Source: an uncultured Clostridia bacterium (GTDB taxonomy: Bacteria > Bacillota > Clostridia > Christensenellales > Aristaeellaceae). From it: a stretch of DNA of 28,322 nt. The notes below the pieces were generated by a model, which had not been told where the DNA came from, did not search any database, and saw only the letters and a program-made list of their open reading frames with translations. Below, piece after piece: positions 14,813 through 21,293 of the stretch. The stretch lies in NCBI GenBank assembly GCA_934636105.1, contig CAKTZR010000027.1:1-28322 (forward strand), written 5' to 3'. The stretch's first letter is position 1. Every line of letters begins with the position of its first letter. Made by a program: the position numbers and the translations under genes.

Positions 14813-16147
14813 ATGGCCTTTGAAGGATTGACCCAGCGCTTGCAGCAGGCGTTCGGCAAGGTGCGCGGCAAGGGCAGCCTGACCGAGGAAGACGTCAAGC
14901 TGGTGATGCGCGAGGTGCGCATGGCTTTGCTGGAAGCCGACGTCAACTACAAGGTTGTCAAGGACTTTGTGAAGAAGGCCACCGAACGCTGCATCGGGCA
15001 GGAAGCGCAGAACGGCCTGAGCACCCAGCAGCAGGTCATCAAGATCGTCAATGAAGAATTGACCGAGCTGATGGGCGGCTCGAACGCGAGACTGCAATTC
15101 AGCTCCGGCCCGATTTCGGTGTTCATGCTCTGCGGCCTTCAGGGCGCGGGCAAAACGACGATGTCCGCCAAGCTGGCGAACTGGTTGAAAAAGGACGGCA
15201 AGCGCCCGCTGCTCGTCGGCTGCGATATCTATCGTCCGGCGGCCATCAAGCAGCTGCAGGTTGTCGGCGGCCAGGTCGGCGTTCCGGTTTATGAACACGG
15301 CACGCAGGACCCGGTCAAGACGGCGCAGGAAGCGATTGAATACGCCCGTCAGCATCAGCGCGATGTGGTGATTCTGGATACCGCCGGCCGGCTGCACATC
15401 GACGAAGCGCTGATGGAGGAGCTTCACCGAATCTGCGAAGCCGTCCATCCGAGCGAAATCCTGCTGACCATCGACGCGATGACCGGTCAGGACGCGGTGA
15501 ACGTCGCCAACACGTTTAACGAAAAGCTGGAAATCACCGGCGTGATTCTCACCAAGCTGGACGGCGATACCCGCGGCGGCGCGGCGCTCTCCGTGCGCGC
15601 GGTGACGGGCAAGCCGATCAAGTTCGCGGGCACGGGCGAAAAGCTCTCCGATTTGGAAGCGTTCCATCCGGAGCGCATGGCCTCCCGCATTCTGGGCATG
15701 GGCGACGTGATGACGCTCATCGAGAAGGCGCAGGAAAACATCGACATCGATCCGGAGCAGGCGGGCGATTTGGCCAAGCGGATGAAGAACGCCGATTTCA
15801 CGCTCGACGATTTCCTCAGCCAGATGCAGCAGATCAAGAAGATGGGCCCGCTTTCCGGCATTCTCAAAATGCTGCCGGGCATGAGCGCCATCGGCGATAT
15901 CGATATCCCGGACGACGCGATGAAGAAGCCCGAGGCCATCATCCGTTCCATGACGCTCAAGGAGCGCAGATACCCCGAAATCCTCAACGCCAGCCGCCGC
16001 CGCCGCATTGCAGCGGGCAGCGGCACGACGGTGCAGGACGTCAACCAGCTCATCCGCCAATTCGAGGAGATGAAGAAGCAGATGAAGATGGTGATGAACC
16101 AGACGCGCGGCAAAAAGGGACGCTTCCGCTTCCCGCCGATGCGCTGA
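14813..16147 (+). CDS. ffh: Signal recognition particle GTPase Ffh
   Basis: The protein subunit of the signal recognition particle. It binds 4.5S/scRNA and nascent signal sequences and delivers ribosomes to FtsY at the membrane. The N domain is at 1-90; the G domain has G1 GLQGAGKT at 108-115, DTAGR at 189-193 and TKLDG at 247-251 followed by DTRGGAALS. The C-terminal M domain, from about 300, has methionine-rich helices (QMQQIKKMGPLSGILKMLPGM) and the RNA-binding segment RRRRIAAGSGTTVQDVNQL. Length 444 is normal. AGGAGGAG lies 4-10 bases before the ATG. Second gene of the operon, ahead of rpsP. Confidence 0.98.
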   Translation: MAFEGLTQRLQQAFGKVRGKGSLTEEDVKLVMREVRMALLEADVNYKVVKDFVKKATERCIGQEAQNGLSTQQQVIKIVNEELTELMGGSNARLQFSSGPISVFMLCGLQGAGKTTMSAKLANWLKKDGKRPLLVGCDIYRPAAIKQLQVVGGQVGVPVYEHGTQDPVKTAQEAIEYARQHQRDVVILDTAGRLHIDEALMEELHRICEAVHPSEILLTIDAMTGQDAVNVANTFNEKLEITGVILTKLDGDTRGGAALSVRAVTGKPIKFAGTGEKLSDLEAFHPERMASRILGMGDVMTLIEKAQENIDIDPEQAGDLAKRMKNADFTLDDFLSQMQQIKKMGPLSGILKMLPGMSAIGDIDIPDDAMKKPEAIIRSMTLKERRYPEILNASRRRRIAAGSGTTVQDVNQLIRQFEEMKKQMKMVMNQTRGKKGRFRFPPMR

Positions 16148-16156
16148 ATTTGGAAG

Positions 16157-16186
16157 CCGACAATCATTTGATTGAGGTTATATATT
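16157..16186 (+). promoter_or_regulatory. Possible internal promoter ahead of rpsP
   Basis: CCGACA (16157-16162), an 18-base spacer and TATATT (16181-16186), in an AT-rich 76-base gap between ffh and rpsP. The -35 match is modest. A weak hairpin GAGGTT/AACCTT (16174-16179 with 16191-16196) overlaps the -10. Confidence 0.3.
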
Positions 16187-16223
16187 ATTCAACCTTTTAT
16201 GAGTTTTAAGGAGGAACACCACA

Positions 16224-16466
16224 ATGGTTAAGATTCGTCTGAAGAGAATGGGCATGAAGAAGAAGCCGTTTTACCGTGTCGTCGTCGCTGACGAGCGCGC
16301 GTCCCGCGATGGCCGCTTCATCGACGAGCTGGGCTACTACAACCCGGTTTCCAACCCGGTTGAGCTGAAGATCGACGCCGAGAAGGCGCAGCAGTGGATC
16401 AAGAACGGCGCTCAGCCGACCGACACCGTCCGCGCGCTGCTCAAGAAGACCGGCGCCATCGCCTAA
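16224..16466 (+). CDS. rpsP: 30S ribosomal protein S16
   Basis: A small-subunit ribosomal protein needed for 30S assembly, 80 residues, normal bacterial length. The start MVKIRLKRMGMKKKPFYRVVVAD and the motif GRFIDELGYYNPVSNP are diagnostic of S16. AAGGAGG lies 9 bases before the ATG at 16224. It is in the conserved ffh-rpsP-khpA-rimM order of Firmicutes. Confidence 0.98.
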   Translation: MVKIRLKRMGMKKKPFYRVVVADERASRDGRFIDELGYYNPVSNPVELKIDAEKAQQWIKNGAQPTDTVRALLKKTGAIA

Positions 16467-16508
16467 GGGCGACGTGATCGGGCGCAGCCCGGAAAGGCAG
16501 GCCTGACA

Positions 16509-16736
16509 ATGGAAGAATTGGTTCGCTATATCGCTTCGACGCTGGTGGATCACCCGGAGCAGGTTCAGGTGAAAACCGTGGACAACCCCGAATCCACCAT
16601 CATCGAGCTGAGCGTCGGCCCGGATGACATGGGCAAGGTGATCGGCAAACAGGGCCGCATCGCCAAATCCATCCGTTCCGTGGTCAAGGCGGCAACCGCG
16701 CGCAGCGAGAAGCCCGTTTTTGTCGAGATTCTCTAA
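16509..16736 (+). CDS. khpA: KH-domain RNA-binding protein KhpA
   Basis: A 75-residue protein that is a single KH domain with the RNA-binding loop GKQG at residues 46-49 (MGKVIGKQGRIAKSIRSVV). KhpA (YlqC) binds RNA, often with KhpB, and affects cell division and elongation in Firmicutes. The ribosome binding site is weak (GGAAAGG about 14 bases upstream, then GGCAGG closer), so translation may depend on readthrough from rpsP, whose stop is 42 bases away. Position between rpsP and rimM is the standard one. Confidence 0.95.
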   Translation: MEELVRYIASTLVDHPEQVQVKTVDNPESTIIELSVGPDDMGKVIGKQGRIAKSIRSVVKAATARSEKPVFVEIL

Positions 16737-16756
16737 GCGCTGCAAGAAAACCATAC

Positions 16757-16782
16757 CATGCCGCGCAGCGATGCGCGGCATG
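16757..16782 (+). other. Intercistronic hairpin between khpA and rimM
   Basis: A perfect 11-bp stem, CATGCCGCGCA (16757-16767) with TGCGCGGCATG (16772-16782), closed by a GCGA (GNRA-type) tetraloop. It is followed by TTGTGTTT and the rimM AGGAGG, so it could be a partial terminator, a processing site or a stabilising structure. Confidence 0.6.
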
Positions 16783-16801
16783 TTGTGTTTAGGAGGAAAG
16801 C

Positions 16802-17350
16802 ATGCAGCAGGAATATCTGCAAATCGGCGAAATTGTGCGCCCGCAGGGCATCCGCGGCGAGGTGAAATTGCGCGCGATGACGGAGGACATGAGCCGATAT
16901 GCGCGGCTGGAAAGCGTCTTTTTGAAGCGAAACGGCCAGCTTGAGGAAAAGAAAGTGCTCAAGGGCCGCAGTTACGACGGATTTGCGTTTTTGCAGCTGG
17001 AGGGCGTAGGCGACCGCGACGCGGCGGAAGCCCTGCGCGGGGCGGAGGTCTACGTCGATCGCAAACACGCCATCAAGCTGGGCGCGGATGAAAACTTCGT
17101 CTGCGAGCTGATCGGCCTTAAGGCGGTGGATGAAAACGGCGAATCTATCGGCACGCTGCGCGATGTGCTCAAGCCGAACACGGTCTGCGACGTTTACGTT
17201 TTTGATACCGCGCGCGGCGAACTGATGATTCCGGCGCTCAAGCGCGTGGTGCAGAAGGTGGACGTGCAGGCGGGCGTGATGACGCTCAATCGCGCGGCGC
17301 TCGATGAAGTCGCCGTGTGGGAAGACGAGCCTGCGGAGCGCGACGAATAA
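16802..17350 (+). CDS. rimM: Ribosome maturation factor RimM
   Basis: An assembly factor for the 30S head region, acting with S19. 182 residues, normal length. The N-terminal RimM domain starts YLQIGEIVRPQGIRGEVKLRAMT; the C-terminal PRC-barrel domain contains LIGLKAVDENGESIGTLRDVL and ends LMIPALKRVVQKVD. AGGAGG lies 5 bases before the ATG at 16802. In most Firmicutes trmD and rplS follow directly; here the next gene is an unrelated secreted protein, so the operon ends or has been split at this point. Confidence 0.97.
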   Translation: MQQEYLQIGEIVRPQGIRGEVKLRAMTEDMSRYARLESVFLKRNGQLEEKKVLKGRSYDGFAFLQLEGVGDRDAAEALRGAEVYVDRKHAIKLGADENFVCELIGLKAVDENGESIGTLRDVLKPNTVCDVYVFDTARGELMIPALKRVVQKVDVQAGVMTLNRAALDEVAVWEDEPAERDE

Positions 17351-17354
17351 ATAT

Positions 17355-17370
17355 TTCCCGCAAACGGGAA
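17355..17370 (+). other. Short hairpin after rimM
   Basis: TTCCCG-CAAA-CGGGAA right after the rimM stop, not followed by a T run. It may mark the 3' end of the ribosome-operon mRNA by processing, but does not qualify as a standard terminator. Confidence 0.35.
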
Positions 17371-17412
17371 GAAAAAGGCGCGATGAATCGTTTGTTCCGG
17401 CAGGAGGACAAT

Positions 17413-18651
17413 ATGAAATACAAATTAGGAGCGGTTTTGGCGCTGGTGATGGTGCTGTTTGCGGCTTGTGCGGGCGCGCAGCAGCTGCCGAGCATCAGCT
17501 GCTTTTCGCCCGGCCTGATTCAGGTGAGCGAAAAACTGCGGGAGAATCCGACGATCAGCATGGATGCGGAATTGACGGTGGAGAATGCGTTTTACGCGCG
17601 AAACCTGTCCGTTTTGCAGGCGATGCTGGAAGGCGCGGTCTTCCACGTCGAAGCGGATGGAGCGACGAGCGAGCTGACGCTTTCGCGAAACGGTGAAACG
17701 CTGATGCAGGCCGCCCTGACGCAGGACGAGCAGGGCGCGCGCGTCAGTCTGGACGGAACGGCCTACGGTATCGCCACGCCGGATGAAGCGGCCTGGGTGG
17801 ATGCGCCGACGTTCATGCAGGATACGCCGATTTTGGAGCGCGTGCCGCTGACTTCAATCGCGGCGTGGCTGGAAGGACTGAATGCCGGGGATTCCGTCGG
17901 CTTCGGCGCGGCGGCGGCTTCCGCATTTGACGTGAAGCGCACGATGAGCGACGACGGCGAGCGGCTGACCAAGCTGGATATCAGCGGCGGCCTTGTCATC
18001 GACGGGGAAACGTGGCAGATCAGCGGATATCTGCGCCAGCCCGGCGGCAAATCGCCCAAGGATACCTTTGAGCTGACCGCCAAGAAAGACGATGCGAATT
18101 TCCTCGATCTCTCTTACAGCGCCACGCGCAAAGACGAAATTGAGCAGAAGAACCGCAAGGGCAAGACGAGCGTCTCCACGATGTTCAAATCCGTCGGCAA
18201 GCTGGGCGGAAGCGCGGTGAACACCGTGCTCAAGGTGAACCAGAAAAACGAATGGACGGCCGACGGCGAAACGCTGAATGAAAAGATCACCGTTTCCGTC
18301 AACATGACCCACAAGGACAATACGCCGGGCAAACGCATGCAGCGGCTGAATCAGATTGACGCAGAGGGCAAAAACGTGATTCGCATTGTGACAACGAATG
18401 ACGCCGCGGACAGCTATACATTCGCCGACGAGGTGAGCGGCAAGGTGCTGATGGACAGCAATACGTTCCTGGAGGGCGGCGCGAAGCTGAACGTGACCGT
18501 CGGCGGCGAAGCGCCGAAGGTGGTTTCGGGCGAGACGGCGGACGGCGCGGCGCTCTCGCAGGCGTTTGAGCAGGCCGTTCAGAATTTGAGCCGCAGACTG
18601 TACCGGCAGATGGACGAGAAGACCCAAAAGGCGGTTTCGAACGGCCTGTAA
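17413..18651 (+). CDS. Secreted protein of unknown function, beta-rich (first of a pair)
   Basis: A 412-residue exported protein without a recognised family. The N-terminus KYKLGAVLALVMVLFAACAGAQQ is a signal peptide. The AAC could be a lipobox, but the -3 residue is Phe rather than Leu or Val, so cleavage at AGA by ordinary signal peptidase is equally possible. The mature part alternates short strands and turns (ELTLSRNGETLMQAALT; GLVIDGETWQISGYLRQPGGK), suggesting a long beta-sheet fold; a basic segment KNRKGKTSVSTMFKSVGKLGG sits mid-way. The ATG at 17413 has AGGAGG 5 bases upstream; earlier in-frame starts overlap rimM and lack the signal peptide at the N-terminus. The next gene codes for another secreted protein of similar style. 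Confidence 0.75.
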   Translation: MKYKLGAVLALVMVLFAACAGAQQLPSISCFSPGLIQVSEKLRENPTISMDAELTVENAFYARNLSVLQAMLEGAVFHVEADGATSELTLSRNGETLMQAALTQDEQGARVSLDGTAYGIATPDEAAWVDAPTFMQDTPILERVPLTSIAAWLEGLNAGDSVGFGAAAASAFDVKRTMSDDGERLTKLDISGGLVIDGETWQISGYLRQPGGKSPKDTFELTAKKDDANFLDLSYSATRKDEIEQKNRKGKTSVSTMFKSVGKLGGSAVNTVLKVNQKNEWTADGETLNEKITVSVNMTHKDNTPGKRMQRLNQIDAEGKNVIRIVTTNDAADSYTFADEVSGKVLMDSNTFLEGGAKLNVTVGGEAPKVVSGETADGAALSQAFEQAVQNLSRRLYRQMDEKTQKAVSNGL

Positions 18652-18673
18652 CGATCATCAAAGGAGGAAACCT

Positions 18674-20377
18674 ATGAGTCTGAAAAACAAAGCGCTGGCT
18701 TTCGGCTTGAGCGCCGCGATGCTGCTTTCGCCCGCCGCTTCTCTGGCGGAGAGCAACTATGCGGCAGGCGAACTGACGACCACCGCAATTTCCGACAGCT
18801 ACACGGCGGGCAACCAGCTGAATATGAACGCCGGTTTCAGTTTGGAACTGGGCGACGCGCTGCAAAATTTGGGCGACGCGAAGCTGGAAAAGAAGCTGAA
18901 CGCCGCGATTTCGCTGCTGAATAAAACCGAACTGCACATGTCGTTTTACGACGATTTCGGCACGGCGCGCATCCATGCGGCGCTGGAGACCGACGGCGTG
19001 ACGCTGCTCAACGCGGATGCGCTGATTTATGCGGACGGCTCGGTGCAGATCATGACCAACCTGACGGGCAAGCTGGTGCTTGCGCTGCCGCAGGGCGCGC
19101 TGAACAGCGCAGCTTCCGCGGGGTTGGACAGCCTGCTTTCCGGTGTGGCGGGCAAGAGCGCGGATGATCCGGATTTCGCGGATTATCCGGCGATGGAGCG
19201 CCTGCAAATCACCGCTTCGGACATCAGCGTGCTGGTGATGAGCCATCTGCTCGGCTGGGTTTCCGCCACGCAGATGGATACCGGCGAGCTGTATGTTTTT
19301 GACGACACGTATCTGGATGAGACCGACACGCGCGACGCGGTGGCGCAGCGCATGGTCGGTACCATCAAGGCGGATGAATTCAACACGCTGTTCTGGAACG
19401 TCTGCGCGACGATCTGCGACGAGCAGGCGGCTTTCCAGCAGGCGCTGGCCGATGTGCTGGCCGAAAACGGCGTGACCCGCTACCAGATGCGCCAGGTGAT
19501 CGACAGCATCTTCAAGGATGAGACGATTGATCCGGCGACCGATTATGTGCAGCTCTCCCACACCATCGAGGATGACGGCGCGCTGTGTACTTACGACGAC
19601 GTTTCCTACATGTTCAAGAAGCTGGTCAAGTTCACGGACAACGTGTGGGAAAACAGCACGGACAACGTGCTCAAGCTGATCGTTAGCTATGACGATTTCG
19701 GCGAGACCGTCGGCTTTGACGCGGAAATGCCACAGTTCACCGAGGTTCTGCCGTATGAGGGTGCGTTCACCTATTCCATCCATCACGACGAGAACGAGCA
19801 GCCGACGATCACCAGCCACGGCGAAATGCAGCTGCTGAACGATCAGCGGCTGGTCGGCGACTTGACGGCGAAGACCGGGCTGGACGTGGACGGCGTGAAC
19901 GACAGCGGCCTGAACGGCTATCTCGACCTGAAGGACGCGAAGGCGGATACCGCGATGGGACTTGGCGTGAACAGCGCGATGCACTTTGCCGTCGATCAGG
20001 ATGACAGCGGCGCGGACGTGGAGCAGTTCACCGGCAGCTTTGCCGTCAGCTATCGCGACAACGGCGAGGATGCGGGCAGCCTTGTGGCCGCGGTGGACGG
20101 AAGCACCACGACAGACGGCGACACGTTTGCCACGACGGCGGATGCGTCCCTGACGCTTTCGGACAGCTTCAAGCTGAGCGCAAACGTGACGCTTGAGCAG
20201 GCGGACTATGAGGAAATCGAGTTTGCGGGCGGCCAGGCCATCGACCTGACCCAGCTGACCGACGACCAGATCAGCCAGATCAAGAGCGAAGTGACCAAGC
20301 AGGGCGCGAAGCTCTCCGCTTCGCTGGTGCTCCATCCGGGCGTGCTGACCGATCTGCTGACGATCGTGGGCAACTGA
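18674..20377 (+). CDS. Secreted protein of unknown function, beta-rich (second of a pair)
   Basis: A 567-residue exported protein, family not recognised. A signal peptide runs to about residue 25 (LAFGLSAAMLLSPAASLA, cleavage after SLA), with no lipobox. The mature protein is acidic, low in cysteine and rich in alternating strand/turn segments such as DADALIYADGSVQIMTNLTGKLVLALP and DTFATTADASLTLSDSFKLSANVTLEQ. An internal helical part has DEFNTLFWNVCATICDEQAAFQQALADVLAENGVTRYQM-like character. AAAGGAGG lies 6 bases before the ATG at 18674. Only 22 bases separate it from the preceding secreted protein gene, so both are likely co-transcribed; their shared layout suggests distant paralogues. 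Function in the cell envelope is inferred only from export. Confidence 0.75.
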   Translation: MSLKNKALAFGLSAAMLLSPAASLAESNYAAGELTTTAISDSYTAGNQLNMNAGFSLELGDALQNLGDAKLEKKLNAAISLLNKTELHMSFYDDFGTARIHAALETDGVTLLNADALIYADGSVQIMTNLTGKLVLALPQGALNSAASAGLDSLLSGVAGKSADDPDFADYPAMERLQITASDISVLVMSHLLGWVSATQMDTGELYVFDDTYLDETDTRDAVAQRMVGTIKADEFNTLFWNVCATICDEQAAFQQALADVLAENGVTRYQMRQVIDSIFKDETIDPATDYVQLSHTIEDDGALCTYDDVSYMFKKLVKFTDNVWENSTDNVLKLIVSYDDFGETVGFDAEMPQFTEVLPYEGAFTYSIHHDENEQPTITSHGEMQLLNDQRLVGDLTAKTGLDVDGVNDSGLNGYLDLKDAKADTAMGLGVNSAMHFAVDQDDSGADVEQFTGSFAVSYRDNGEDAGSLVAAVDGSTTTDGDTFATTADASLTLSDSFKLSANVTLEQADYEEIEFAGGQAIDLTQLTDDQISQIKSEVTKQGAKLSASLVLHPGVLTDLLTIVGN

Positions 20378-20407
20378 ACGCGTTCCTTTTGAAAGAAGGC
20401 GATTCCA

Positions 20408-20917
20408 TTGGCGCTTGATATGAATCAAAACGATCCGACGATCCGCGAGATGTGCGAATTGGGGCGGGATGTGCTGGAAAGCCGGGATATGCAGGCTTTG
20501 CGGACGTTCCATCAGCACGGCGCGATTTCGCGGTACGAGCATTGTCTGTCGGTCTGCTACATTGCGCTGCGGCTGGCGGACAAGTGGAAGGTGAATGTGG
20601 ACAGAAGGAGCATGGTGCGCGGCGCGCTGCTGCATGATTTCTTCATGTATGATTGGCACGATCCGGGCAACCTGCGCCTGCTGCACGGCTTCACGCACGC
20701 GAAAGAAGCGCTTTGCAACGCGCAAAAGCAGTTCGAGCTGAACGAGATCGAGTGCGACGTGATTAAAAAGCACATGTTCCCGCTCAACATTGCCCTGCCC
20801 AGGTACCGGGAAACGGTGCTGGTCAGCGCGGCGGACAAAATCAGCGCGGTGATGGAGACCCTCCATAGCGCCAAAGCCCTGCGCATTTTGAAAATGTGCA
20901 GAGTGGTGGGATTATGA
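20408..20917 (+). CDS. HD-domain metal-dependent phosphohydrolase
   Basis: A cytoplasmic HD-superfamily protein of 169 residues. Metal ligand candidates are H45 (YEHCLSVC), the HD pair H76-D77 (ALLHDFF), H93 or H97 (LLHGFTHAKEAL), H122 (KKHMFPL) and D143 (ADKISAV). This pattern fits small HD hydrolases acting on nucleotides or phosphate esters; the substrate is unknown. The most likely start is TTG at 20408 with AAGG 8 bases upstream; an ATG at 20420 would remove only four residues. It follows the secreted protein gene by 30 bases and probably shares its transcript. The stop at 20915-20917 is directly followed by the -35 box of the fluoride riboswitch promoter. Confidence 0.85.
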   Translation: MALDMNQNDPTIREMCELGRDVLESRDMQALRTFHQHGAISRYEHCLSVCYIALRLADKWKVNVDRRSMVRGALLHDFFMYDWHDPGNLRLLHGFTHAKEALCNAQKQFELNEIECDVIKKHMFPLNIALPRYRETVLVSAADKISAVMETLHSAKALRILKMCRVVGL

Positions 20918-20918
20918 C

Positions 20919-20947
20919 TTTACAAACCGCCTGAAAAGGTGTATAGT
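20919..20947 (+). promoter_or_regulatory. Promoter of the fluoride riboswitch/antiporter transcript
   Basis: A -35 TTTACA (20919-20924), 17-base spacer and -10 TATAGT (20942-20947). Transcription would begin at about 20954, precisely where the riboswitch aptamer starts, which supports both calls. Confidence 0.8.
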
Positions 20948-20953
20948 TTGTTT

Positions 20954-21020
20954 ACGGGAATGAAGTTCTCCCGAATGCGAAAGCATTGAACCGCTTTTTA
21001 AAGCTGATGACTTCTGCAAC
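20954..21020 (+). ncRNA. Fluoride riboswitch (crcB motif) aptamer
   Basis: Matches the fluoride (crcB) riboswitch layout. Stem 1 is CGGGA (20955-20959) with TCCCG (20969-20973), enclosing the loop ATGAAGTTC. A small extra hairpin AATGC-GAAA-GCATT follows, then AACCGC and the stem GCTT/AAGC, then the conserved TGATGACTTCTGC. The loop segment GAAGT (20962-20966) pairs with ACTTC (21010-21014) to form the pseudoknot. In the known Bacillus cereus crcB element the same positions, as I recall them, read GGAGU and ACUCC, so the pairing is preserved by covariation. The aptamer's 3' half is also the 5' arm of the terminator at 21000-21052, giving an ON switch: fluoride binding should prevent termination. 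Confidence 0.9.
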
Positions 21021-21052
21021 GTTTCTTTGTTGCGGAGTCGTCAGCTTTTTTT
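21000..21052 (+). terminator. Expression-platform terminator of the fluoride riboswitch
   Basis: A long stem with arms AAAGCTGATGACTTCTGCAAC (21000-21020) and GTTGCGGAGTCGTCAGCTTT (21029-21048), with one or two G-T pairs, followed by a run of T to 21052. The 5' arm contains the pseudoknot strand and one side of the aptamer stem, so aptamer and terminator are mutually exclusive. Confidence 0.92.
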
Positions 21053-21055
21053 ACG

Positions 21056-21154
21056 CCTTCCGTCACGCCTGCGGCGTGCCAACCTGCGGCGTTTTTCATC
21101 GTCTAAATCCGCCACTGGCGGCGACGATTTCAAACGTCCCTCAAAGAGGGAGGC
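21056..21154 (-). repeat. Hairpin repeat family B, interrupted copy
   Basis: The left end CCTTCCGTCACG...CGTGCCA and the right end CCCTC-AAA-GAGGGAGGC are the reverse complement of family B (2874-2921). About 50 bases of foreign sequence, the palindrome at 21091-21135 with its edges, separate them. Confidence 0.6.
21091..21135. repeat. Palindromic insert nested in the family B repeat
   Basis: A 45-bp near-perfect palindrome with ends GTTT and AAAC, inner arms ATCGTC and GACGAT and core CCGCC-ACT-GGCGG. It splits the repeat around it, as a small palindromic mobile or REP-like unit would. Confidence 0.55.
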
Positions 21155-21243
21155 AGGGAGTATAAGCTCCAATGCGGTTAAAAAGCCATTTTGGGTTAAG
21201 GATGAGACGCTTTTTTGAAAAAGCAGCTCATATACGCAGCTAA

Positions 21244-21288
21244 GGCTCCCTCCTTGAGGGAGCTGTCAGCGAAGCTGACTGAAGGAGG
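21244..21288 (-). repeat. Hairpin repeat family A, copy 2 (inverted)
   Basis: Reverse complement of 2794-2839, with stems GCTCCCTC-CTT-GAGGGAGC and GTCAGC-GAA-GCTGAC. Its right edge reads AAGGAGG (21282-21288), which is positioned as the Shine-Dalgarno of the antiporter gene that starts at 21294. The segment CCTCCTT at the left of the first stem could pair with this ribosome binding site. Confidence 0.75.
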
Positions 21289-21293
21289 TTTCT

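Noticed and set aside
17317..17412. N-terminal extension of the first secreted protein into rimM
   Set aside because: It would bury the signal peptide behind 32 charged residues; AGGAGG precedes the ATG at 17413.
18299..20866. Minus-strand open frame of about 855 codons over the secreted-protein and HD genes
   Set aside because: Same mirror effect of GC-rich codon use. Its composition is low-complexity His/Arg/Gln/Val, while the plus-strand proteins have signal peptides and an HD domain with ribosome binding sites.
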